A DNA stretch of 64,000 bases from Phytomonas francai (lineage: Eukaryota; Euglenozoa; Kinetoplastea; Trypanosomatida; Trypanosomatidae). Below, piece after piece: positions 11,716 through 20,488 of this stretch (its first letter is position 1; every line of letters begins with the position of its first letter). The stretch spans positions 1,369,842 to 1,433,841 of the forward strand of contig MJCC01000004.1 of assembly GCA_001766655.1 (NCBI GenBank), written 5' to 3'. Both the position numbers and the translations under genes were made by a program. Below the pieces are notes generated by a model that saw nothing but the letters and a program-made list of their open reading frames with translations, was not told the DNA's origin and searched no databases.

Positions 11716-14700
11716 ATGTCCAGTCCAGTAAAGTCGAGTGAACTGGTTCATCTTGACGTCGGGAATGTCGTTGCGATACGGATGCCATACAAAGGGGGAG
11801 GTGCACTTCATTGGATCCTCGGTAGCGTCAAATCACTCTATCCAAATACTGATATAGAGCTACGCTTATGGGAAAAATGGAGAGAACCGTTGAGGGAGAG
11901 CGAAATCCCCAATACCACTGAGGCTCAGGAGCTCCTGAATCGACTAAGGGATGCGAGACAGGAGACCCAAAAGCACATCAAAGCGACAAATACTCTTATA
12001 AATCAACTACGTGGTTGCCGCGCAGAGCTGATAAGTCGTTTTCAGGCAGCAAATGGGCTTGTGTTAAAGTCCAAGGCCGCGATACAGGCCACTTCCAAGG
12101 ACGTGGAAAGAATCCGCGACCTCAACTGGAACGAGCTGAGATCGTACCGGAACCCTCCCAAGACGGTACTGCTGATAGTTCGTGCTGTGATGCTTCTTCT
12201 GTCCGAGGACGAGGCCCGTACATGGCCCCAGATGAGGCGTATTATACAGGATAGCAGTTTCAGGCACCGCATTCTTTTTTTCGATGCGGAGCGACAACTT
12301 TCGCCGAATCGCTGCGATTATATTTTGCAGGAATGTATAAGCAGAAAGGAATTCAATCATGAGGGGATGCTGAAAGCGAGCGTCGCACTAAGTCCTATAT
12401 ATTATTGGATATTAGCACAGTTAGATTACAGGGATGCATTAACACAAAAAGAAGGCATCGAGCAGGCTAATCATCAACATGAAGAATATCTTGCCTTATT
12501 AAATGAACTCAACCAGGAAGAGGCGCACGTTGCCAAGCTTCAGATGGACGAGGATAAACTGGTTCCTCAGCTTCGGTTTTATTGCATGCAAAACATGGCA
12601 TCTGGCTCTGGCGTCGAGAGCACCCATCTTCGCGAGTCGAGCGATGATATTGCTACCCACCGCTACAACCACAGTTTTGCCGGGAAGGCAAGGCACGCAT
12701 ACCTTCTGCCAGCCTTCTATCAATGGATGCCGACGGACCGCGTGACCTTTGTCCCGTGGAAAGATGTCCTTACTGATTTCGGCTCCATTCTCCCGAAGGC
12801 CGAGACCGGTGAGGGCTACTTCCTTCCGGAATTTCAGATTCGCGCGCTGAATGATGCCCTCACGAAGGGTTTGCACAAGTCTACCACGCCGGACAGCAAC
12901 CCCATCTCAGAGTTCATAGAGGGCTCGATTTCGCCATTTCCCCGCCCAACAAACGTCACGGATCGCTTTCAGCACCGGATTAAGGGCAACCGATGGAAGA
13001 ATTTGCTCGCCCACAAACGCTCTGAGATTGAGCAGGCTTTCCGCGTGGACACTGCCAACTGCTTGAGAATACCCATTGAATGCATCACTGTCGCTGATCT
13101 CCGGCTGGGGAGTCTTATCGTGGACCTTGACATCGAACACGACGGCTCCCGAAAGCGCGGCGAGATTCAGCAGCGTATAAACACCTTTGGCTATCCGACC
13201 GTGATGAAGATCTACAAGGATAATAACGAGGTCGCGGGCGTCTCTAAAGCGGTAGCCCGTAATGCCACGACCGAAGACGACCCCTCTCGGCACACAGTGA
13301 AGTTAGACGGTAAACTCTGGTCCGAGTTGCTTCTAAAACACCCTACTCCTCTTACAAGTAACCTCCACAGAGATATCAGTGAGGCTATGCTGGTTGAGCA
13401 AGACAAAGTCAAGATTATCGATGTCCAAAGCAATGAGAAGGAGCACCTCACGGTGAATTACAATATCTCGGATCACAACATCAACGCTGCGGAAGTGGAT
13501 CGTGTATGCGAGGCGTACGCGTTCCCCCATACCTGGGCATTCTACCGTCGACTCACTGACATACGAGGAGGGGTGCCCGTTGTATTATCCCCGGATGAGG
13601 TACCCCTGCCATTGAATGCGAACAAAGACACGAATGAAATGTTCGTTCAGAAGGATACTCCCATTGAGGTGATGCGGCGCAGAGGGAAAGGCCAGGTCAG
13701 TTCTTTAAATGAATCTGAGCATCCTCTTCCAGCGAAAGATGGTAAGGTTTCTGCAGCGAGCTCGGTGTATCGTGCAGCTCCAAAGGATATGCTACTTCAC
13801 TCCCCTGTGACCAACAATGGTGGTGAAACTGTGTACGTGAAGAACTTTGAAGGTAATTACTGGAGTGCTGCTTTCAACACTGCACGTCTGGCGCTCACAG
13901 AGGCTTTCCGGACCGATACGGCGTCTGCACTTGGTATGCTCTCACGAGAAATAGAGATCCATAGCTTCACTCACACTTCGTCTCGCCTGCAGGCGCAATT
14001 TAGCGTCCCACCGCGCGGCATTTCTCCTAGGAGTGTGTCGTCCAAAATTGATGCGTTTGAGTACCCAGAGGTGTGGTCTTTATACAATCAGGTTGTGTAT
14101 AATCAGAAGACTCCTGTTGGTCACTTTAAGCAAGTCTTCAATGGCGAAGACTGGTCCCTCATGCTCTTAAATAAAAGGAAGGAGCTCGAGGAGACCTTTA
14201 TGCGAGACGTTTGCGAAGCTATTGGGCCTTCGCCTGTGGATGTATCTGTCCATAATATCACAGCCGACAGGCATTGCGCAGTGATTCACTACAAAGTGAA
14301 CTCGGAAGGCGATCTCGCGCATGATGTGGACCATACACTCAAGGATTATCCCTTCCCCAACATCTGGGCACTGTACAGGAATCGAAGGGAAAACATAGTG
14401 CAAGCGTCCAACGCACAGGGGACATCTGCCGCCCTCAGAGAGAACGACAACCTTTCAAAAATTTTCGAAGGGGATGCATGGGATGAAGTCTTGTTGAGGT
14501 ATCGCGCCAAGGTTGAGGATGCGTTCAAGGTGGATCAGTCTGCATGCTTATCTACTCAAACAGAGAACATTCTCATTCACTCCGCTGAGGCGTCCCTCCA
14601 TGGCCTTAAGATAGTTTATGGCCTAAAGGGCGTACAGAATACGCGTCTTGAGGTTGAGAAGAGTTCGAACGCCTACCATTACCCCGAGATATGGGCTCTT

Positions 14701-17700
14701 TACGAGGCGTCGTGGGTGGTAACGCATCACCGGGTGGTATTCGAGGGTGAGAACTGGGGTCGTATTTTGGAAGGTTGTGAACCCCAGTTCGAGGCCGTAT
14801 TCGCCACCTGCACGGCAGAGCTTTTCCACTTGAAGACGCGCCACGTGCAGAATACGGAGTTTACCACTGGTAGCCTCATTGTCGAGTTCGACTTGAACCA
14901 TCCACGTTCACTAACCACTGAGGAAATAGATAAGGGACTTATGGAGTGTCCGTATGATCCCTTGTGGGCGATGTACCGCGAGCAGGTATCTGGCTCAACA
15001 GAGCAACTGGTGGCCACCATCCATACCCTAACTTTCGAGGGTGAGCATTGGGGTGAGGTTATAAAAGCGCAAGGTCCGAGGCTTTACGAGGCAGTCCAGC
15101 TAGACTCTTCGGAGGCCTTGGGTCTTCCTAAGGAGAGCATTGAAGATGTGAGAATGGACCTAAAAAACAGTATGCTAAGAGGGCAGTTCACGGTGTACCA
15201 CCCGGCATCACAAACCGATATCAATATTGATAACGCGCTTTCATCTTGGAGCTATGAGCGAGTTTGGGGTTTGTACATGGTGGCCTTTCCCAATTCAACA
15301 GCGCAGTTGCCGCCAGCCGTACCTTTCCCTTCCTTCGACACGGAGCATCTGCAGACTTCCCCACAACCGAGAAAACCGATGGGTGAATCTCGGGATAACT
15401 TTTACCGTGATGGAGTCAGCCTTGGGGAAGCGACTTTTATCACCGGTGGGGCAAAATATGTGCGTTCCATGAACAAGCTTCAAAGTAATAGTGCCTGGCG
15501 TACTCTAACGGGTGATTCGTTAATAGAGCCGGGGAATCAATATTGCAATGGCTCCTCCACTAAAGTTCAGTCATACTTTGATAGCAGTGCAAATGAGAAA
15601 GGTTTCACGACGGCTGTCACGGCGAGCAGTCCCAGAGCAAGAAGTGAAGTTGTTGTTGGGGTCACGCAGCGTGGCTCTAGCTCTACCGTGCGCGACACGC
15701 GTGATCCTGATAAGCTAGTATGCTGCTTTGAAGGTAAAAATTTGAATATTTGGCTCGACAAATCCCCGTCGTACGGTCAAACTACACTATTCATTGATTT
15801 TATTGTCATTTTTCAAGGCAAAGGATGGGACTATGTCATCAGGAATCGATATTCCCTTCTCAAGGATACCTTTTGCGAGGAAGTTTATCGCACTCTTGTT
15901 AGCATCGCAAAGAATACCATCTGCGAGACGAACTTCGCTATGGATATGGACCAGAATATGATTGCGCGGTTCCGACTCCCAAAGGTTGCTGTTGGTGGCC
16001 TTACCGAGTCGGATATTCGTACCCGGCTGAATAGCTACCCCTACCGCAAGGTATGGGCTCTATATGATGACCCCGCCACGGCGGATGCGACGATGAACGA
16101 GGGCGATTCCTTGACCTCAACTCATATTGTGTCAATGCACAATCTAGGTTTCGAGGCTCCAAACTGGGAACTTATCGACTGGCTGAGACATGACGAGATT
16201 GTGGCAGTGGTTAGACGAGATACCGCTCGGGCCGTCCGTCTCCACATGGATGACGTGGATGTCAATGAGGTTAATCTGTACCTCAATTTGTTGCATATAC
16301 GGATTCGGTTGCGGCATAGTACGACGGTCAGTTCTGCTGAGCTGAAGGAGAGGATGCTCCAGCACGACTACGCCGAGGTCTGGCGGCTCTATGAAGAGGT
16401 TCCTGAGGGAGGACAGGAATCCGGTGTGCTTGTGAAGGTCTTTGAAGGGGATCAGTGGGGCCCGGTCGTGTCCTCCAGCAGTGCCTCACTAGCGGAGGCC
16501 TTCTGCACAGGAATCAGTCGCTGTTTGCAGATACCGCGAGTCTGTGTTACGGTTGTGAATCTTACCGTGGGGAGTTTAGTCGTGGAGTACACGGTGCGCA
16601 GCAATCTAAGCGAAGCCGCTATACGGGAACGGACTGCGACGTATTCGCATCCGGAGGTATGGTCTTTTTATCAATACTCACACGTTGGAAATGTGGTCAG
16701 TCTGGATTTGGGTTTAACGACCAATTCCAAGACTTTACAGCGAACGTTCGAAGGAAATATCTGGGATGTGTTAGCGTGCCGGAGGTGTGGAGTGCTTCAG
16801 AACCTCTTTATACGGGAAACCTCCCACGCCCTTGGGATCCCCCATCATCAAATCCATGTCAAATCACTCGATTTTGTTGTTGACAAATTTGTGGTGAACT
16901 ACTGTGCAAATCTAACTGGAATTTCCGATAAAACCGCTGAGAAGCTCGCAAAAAAGGCAAAATACTCTGAATTATGGTCGTTGTACCGTTCTCATGACTA
17001 TAGGAATTTTGAAAAGACACAGCACAAACTCCAATTAAAGGGCAAAAATTGGGGTCTCCTCTTGGAGTATAACTTTCAGCTTCTCGTAAATACCTTCGCT
17101 TTGTGCACGATCAAGACATTAAATCTCGAGCGGTGGTGTATTGATGCCCTTGGGGTTGAACTCAAACCCCACGGCGACTGCCTGGAGTTTTCCTTTACAC
17201 TCTGTCATCCAACGACGATGTCGGCATCGAAGATCGACCGAACACTAAGGAAGTGCAACTACAATGAGATCTGGGCGTTTCACGACTGCAACCCCACCAA
17301 TCGTATTAGAACATCCCTTTCAGTCCATTTTTCCGGTGTATTTTGGCAGAATGCACCCGGTGCGAAATGGCCCGAGCTGCGCGAGGCCTTTATAAAGGAT
17401 GTGGCTAATGCTTTTGGTATGCCGCGCACAGAGGTGACAGAGGCGCATATGGAAAGGGTGAAGGATGGTATTTATTTTTCCACGCAGGTCGCGCACTCCC
17501 CGGTCCTAAGCGCGCGGCTCCTACAGAGCGTACTCGACCGCAATGACTTTCCTGAGATATACTCAATCTACTTTATGCGCCATCACCCCAAACACGTAGA
17601 CTATGTCACCTCGAACCACCGGGTTGATTTTGAGGCTGACCGATGGCCTGAGGTGATGAAGCATCGTCGCGAGCAGGCCTTTAACTCCCTTCGCATTGAT

Positions 17701-18225
17701 GCAGCAGCAGCGCTGAGTCTCACCTTGGAGGATGTAAACATTCTTTTCATGAACACGATAGAGAGCAGATTGAGTTGTTCTGTTGCAATTACCCATCCCG
17801 AGACGCAGACCGTAGATGAAATTCAGGGTAAATTAAACGAGTTTTCATACATTCACATCTGGGCTCTATACGAGGATGCGGTGCAACCGCGCGTGGATGT
17901 GCTTAAGGCTCGTTATGTGGATTCCACCCCAACGGCACTTGCGGAGGCTAATCAGGAAGAAATGCCCTCACAGGATTTTGTTCGTCGCATTCGAAACGCT
18001 TTCATAGAAGACACTTCTATCGCGTTGAAGTTGGCACCGCATGAAGTTATTATAGACGGTATTCAACTCGGTAGGTTAATGGTTCATTACCATCTCGCTG
18101 GACATGAGAAACACACGGAGGTTGCTGCTCTTAGGAAAAATTGTCAATATCCGAATTCAAGTGCCTTACTCAACTCCCACGAGCTGCAGGTGGTCAATAC
18201 CCCGCCGGCACATGCGTCTAATTAG
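11716..18225 (+). CDS. Giant cytoskeletal protein: N-terminal domain, dynein-type stalk/microtubule-binding head, about 15 FAZ-type repeats
   Basis: About 2,169 residues; the first ATG of the frame is at 11716. Residues 8-50 form a small domain shared with the gene at 20489 (HLDVGNVVAIRM...LGSVKSL). Residues 70-136 are a coiled coil. Residues 138-245 closely resemble the dynein heavy-chain microtubule-binding head (ELRSYRNPPKTV, VRAVMLLL, TWPQMRRIIQD, then FRHRILFFD, and YYWILAQLDY), followed by a second coiled coil to about 295, as in a dynein stalk. Residues 300-415 hold a module also shared with 20489 (DFG-I...GY). From about 416 to 2160 there are about 15 diverged repeats of 80-110 residues, with the pattern FEGxxW - AFxxD - GSLxVxF - YPxxWALY. 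They resemble the conserved domain of trypanosomatid FAZ proteins (recalled, not searched). A Ser/Thr-rich break lies at about 1200-1350. No AAA+ motor is present. It probably links microtubules to a flagellar or cortical structure. Domain calls are sequence-based; the role is inference. Confidence 0.75.
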   Translation: MSSPVKSSELVHLDVGNVVAIRMPYKGGGALHWILGSVKSLYPNTDIELRLWEKWREPLRESEIPNTTEAQELLNRLRDARQETQKHIKATNTLINQLRGCRAELISRFQAANGLVLKSKAAIQATSKDVERIRDLNWNELRSYRNPPKTVLLIVRAVMLLLSEDEARTWPQMRRIIQDSSFRHRILFFDAERQLSPNRCDYILQECISRKEFNHEGMLKASVALSPIYYWILAQLDYRDALTQKEGIEQANHQHEEYLALLNELNQEEAHVAKLQMDEDKLVPQLRFYCMQNMASGSGVESTHLRESSDDIATHRYNHSFAGKARHAYLLPAFYQWMPTDRVTFVPWKDVLTDFGSILPKAETGEGYFLPEFQIRALNDALTKGLHKSTTPDSNPISEFIEGSISPFPRPTNVTDRFQHRIKGNRWKNLLAHKRSEIEQAFRVDTANCLRIPIECITVADLRLGSLIVDLDIEHDGSRKRGEIQQRINTFGYPTVMKIYKDNNEVAGVSKAVARNATTEDDPSRHTVKLDGKLWSELLLKHPTPLTSNLHRDISEAMLVEQDKVKIIDVQSNEKEHLTVNYNISDHNINAAEVDRVCEAYAFPHTWAFYRRLTDIRGGVPVVLSPDEVPLPLNANKDTNEMFVQKDTPIEVMRRRGKGQVSSLNESEHPLPAKDGKVSAASSVYRAAPKDMLLHSPVTNNGGETVYVKNFEGNYWSAAFNTARLALTEAFRTDTASALGMLSREIEIHSFTHTSSRLQAQFSVPPRGISPRSVSSKIDAFEYPEVWSLYNQVVYNQKTPVGHFKQVFNGEDWSLMLLNKRKELEETFMRDVCEAIGPSPVDVSVHNITADRHCAVIHYKVNSEGDLAHDVDHTLKDYPFPNIWALYRNRRENIVQASNAQGTSAALRENDNLSKIFEGDAWDEVLLRYRAKVEDAFKVDQSACLSTQTENILIHSAEASLHGLKIVYGLKGVQNTRLEVEKSSNAYHYPEIWALYEASWVVTHHRVVFEGENWGRILEGCEPQFEAVFATCTAELFHLKTRHVQNTEFTTGSLIVEFDLNHPRSLTTEEIDKGLMECPYDPLWAMYREQVSGSTEQLVATIHTLTFEGEHWGEVIKAQGPRLYEAVQLDSSEALGLPKESIEDVRMDLKNSMLRGQFTVYHPASQTDINIDNALSSWSYERVWGLYMVAFPNSTAQLPPAVPFPSFDTEHLQTSPQPRKPMGESRDNFYRDGVSLGEATFITGGAKYVRSMNKLQSNSAWRTLTGDSLIEPGNQYCNGSSTKVQSYFDSSANEKGFTTAVTASSPRARSEVVVGVTQRGSSSTVRDTRDPDKLVCCFEGKNLNIWLDKSPSYGQTTLFIDFIVIFQGKGWDYVIRNRYSLLKDTFCEEVYRTLVSIAKNTICETNFAMDMDQNMIARFRLPKVAVGGLTESDIRTRLNSYPYRKVWALYDDPATADATMNEGDSLTSTHIVSMHNLGFEAPNWELIDWLRHDEIVAVVRRDTARAVRLHMDDVDVNEVNLYLNLLHIRIRLRHSTTVSSAELKERMLQHDYAEVWRLYEEVPEGGQESGVLVKVFEGDQWGPVVSSSSASLAEAFCTGISRCLQIPRVCVTVVNLTVGSLVVEYTVRSNLSEAAIRERTATYSHPEVWSFYQYSHVGNVVSLDLGLTTNSKTLQRTFEGNIWDVLACRRCGVLQNLFIRETSHALGIPHHQIHVKSLDFVVDKFVVNYCANLTGISDKTAEKLAKKAKYSELWSLYRSHDYRNFEKTQHKLQLKGKNWGLLLEYNFQLLVNTFALCTIKTLNLERWCIDALGVELKPHGDCLEFSFTLCHPTTMSASKIDRTLRKCNYNEIWAFHDCNPTNRIRTSLSVHFSGVFWQNAPGAKWPELREAFIKDVANAFGMPRTEVTEAHMERVKDGIYFSTQVAHSPVLSARLLQSVLDRNDFPEIYSIYFMRHHPKHVDYVTSNHRVDFEADRWPEVMKHRREQAFNSLRIDAAAALSLTLEDVNILFMNTIESRLSCSVAITHPETQTVDEIQGKLNEFSYIHIWALYEDAVQPRVDVLKARYVDSTPTALAEANQEEMPSQDFVRRIRNAFIEDTSIALKLAPHEVIIDGIQLGRLMVHYHLAGHEKHTEVAALRKNCQYPNSSALLNSHELQVVNTPPAHASN

Positions 18226-19507
18226 AGCTTTTCGTCTGGAAAGCATACAATTTCATCAAGCGTTAGCTCAATCTACCTTTGTCGTCCTCCCTCTTGGGGG
18301 GGAAAGGGGGATGTATGTGTATATATCTCCGTATAATCATACATATATTTATGTATGAAGCAGCATGACCCGCAAGTGCTTTGGTGATGCCCTGAAGGTC
18401 GTTCAAGCGTGACTAGATTCGACTGGGCCTGCGTAAGAGGTGTAGATCGCATTTAGTGGGTTAACATACACGTAAAAAAGCGCATTGGGTTCATACGCAA
18501 AACAAGTACGATACATCCCCTTTCGCATAGCTTCTCCAAAGGTTCAATCATCAAGAGTACGAGTCAAGCAATGTTCTAACGCTGAAGATTCAGGATTACT
18601 ATACAGTGAAATATAATCGCAAGTCTGTTTGAGCAGTGAAGGCGACACAAATGGTCCTTAGATTTTAATATAGCATTTGGGGATTAAAGGCACTCTGAAT
18701 CTTTATGATATTTTCTCAGCTGCATAATGAGTTTAGAAAAGAAATAACTAGAGAATATAATAAACCCACAATAACCAATAAATACTTCAACGGTTAATGG
18801 ATACTTTTTGCGAATGTTGGTTAAAGTTACCTCGTAAAAACTGCACAGCTCATCCCATAACAATATAAAACAGAACATCTATGCTACGAATTTATGCGAT
18901 CATAGGGAATTTACGTAATTCATACAAATTGAATGTTTTTCCTCTCTTGATACTCTTTCTTCCTATTGTATATACTTTTGGTTCTGAATGTATGGGAGAC
19001 ATCACTATTGACTATTTTGGGATTCTATTTCATAATTTTTTTATGCATATATTTGCTTTCATAAGCACACTCCTTGAATTTGTGTTCTTTCCCTCTTTTC
19101 AAAAATCTAGGAAGCATAATAAAGAAATAGTTTTGCATGCTATCATATTCCAAAAATGGCGTATGTTGAAGTGATACCAGTATATGACAATTAAATTTAA
19201 CCTTTATTATTTTTCAGTTATTGTTTTAATCTTTGTATCCATTGTTCAAAAAAAAATCTGATGATAGCTTGCATATAGGGAATGATGGAAAAATGAGATG
19301 AATTGACAATAGTAAAGTAACATATTAATGATGTTTATATACTTCTTTTTTCGTTAATTTAGCTCGTGAACTATGTAATAGGAATAAAATAACCTGTATA
19401 CACCTCTATTTAATTTTTATTTTTGATGAAAATTATTTTAGATGTATTTTTACACAAAGACCCAACATGAAAGTGTAATAAAGATGACAACATAGATTTT
19501 TTAAATC

Positions 19508-19525
19508 CAAAATTGCACGTACAGG

Positions 19526-19564
<39 letters not shown>

Positions 19565-19594
19565 ACAGTCAAGATTCTAATGCCACGGTATAAC
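19508..19594 (+). repeat. Flank repeat A, copy 1 (upstream-flank copy ending at an N)
   Basis: It begins CAAAATTGCACGTACAGGC, runs through (AT)n and ends CCACGGTATAAC right before the N at 19595. It matches 20232-20312 except for microsatellite length (34 versus 28 nt of AT). The other copy lies just upstream of the gene at 20489. Confidence 0.95.
19529..19562. repeat. (AT)n microsatellite inside flank repeat A
   Basis: 34 nt of AT dinucleotides; the matching tract in the second copy is 20253-20280. Confidence 0.95.
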
Positions 19595-19595
19595 N

Positions 19596-19690
19596 GAACA
19601 GAAAAAGTAGCTTCTAGATTTGTGTACACTCAAACCGAGGATACTATAATCACTAAGCGGGGAAGCTGTGTTTTAATTGAGGCGTATTTT
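19596..19690 (+). repeat. Flank repeat B, copy 1 (downstream-flank copy beginning after the N)
   Basis: These 95 nt, starting GAACAGAAAAAGTAGC and ending GAGGCGTATTTT, match 23900-23994 as far as I can read. The other copy lies about 300 nt downstream of the gene at 20489-23604. Sequence beyond 19690 and 23994 is unrelated. Confidence 0.95.
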
Positions 19691-20231
19691 CTCTTGTATT
19701 TTGACGATTTCTCTACTTGAGGCTTTAGATAGTAAAAAGATTTTTTTCTCATTATATTTTAATATTTTAGTTTGTAAGCAATACTGGTAAAAAAAGCAAT
19801 ATTTGCATTTATGCAAATAGGGAAAATGCTATTTAGTTCTCTGAATAATATCTAGTTTTTCTTTAAAAAAGGATACCAATGAGAATTTGAAATCATTTGA
19901 GTTCTGCCAAAAATATGAACGAAAGTATCCTTTTGCATGTAGTATCATGCGTAGGTTTTTGTATATCTTCTTTTTCGTCAATGATATTCAATGAATGCAC
20001 ACACTATGTATGCATCCATGTATATAGATATATTCGAGTACTAATAAATTTGGGAAAAGCTCTAAAATAGAGATTTATCTTCTTTATACAATCTCATTGG
20101 AAGGGGAAAAACACTTTAAGGATGACGTTAAAATGGATGGTTCAAGATGAAAATTATAATGCATGAACACCATTAAAATATAGTAATTTATTATTATTAT
20201 TTGATTAGTATCGGAGTCCTACATCGATATA

Positions 20232-20249
20232 CAAAATTGCACGTACAGG

Positions 20250-20280
<31 letters not shown>

Positions 20281-20312
20281 CCACAGTCAAGATTCTAATG
20301 CCACGGTATAAC
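20232..20312 (+). repeat. Flank repeat A, copy 2
   Basis: Upstream-flank copy, 176 nt before the ATG at 20489. See copy 1 at 19508-19594. Confidence 0.95.
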
Positions 20313-20488
20313 GTTAATGTTCTCACCAAACCCTCTCAATGTTTCTTCTACCACTTTTGCCACACTTTGCATTATTGTTTTCATCCTGCCTGGTACCCCA
20401 ACACAAAGAAGGAATTTTTCTGAGCAATCGCTACATAAGTGAATTCTTTTTTCTATTTTATACATTCGAACCACTATATTAAGAACCC

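Larger units (their letters stand above)
18226..20488. other. Intergenic region with duplicated flank fragments and a one-base assembly join
   Basis: About 2.26 kb of AT-rich sequence. It contains one copy of each of two segments that also flank the neighbouring gene (19508-19594 and 19596-19690), abutting at a single N (19595), plus a second copy of the first segment at 20232-20312. An open frame at 18881-19174 is Phe/Ile-rich and not supported as a gene. Confidence 0.7.

Noticed and set aside
11716..18225. A truncated dynein heavy chain
   Set aside because: No AAA+ Walker motifs, linker or tail are present, and the stalk is followed by FAZ-type repeats instead of motor sequence.
18881..19174. 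97-codon hydrophobic open frame
   Set aside because: Phe/Ile/Leu-rich from random AT-rich DNA, with no recognisable motif and codon use like the spacer.
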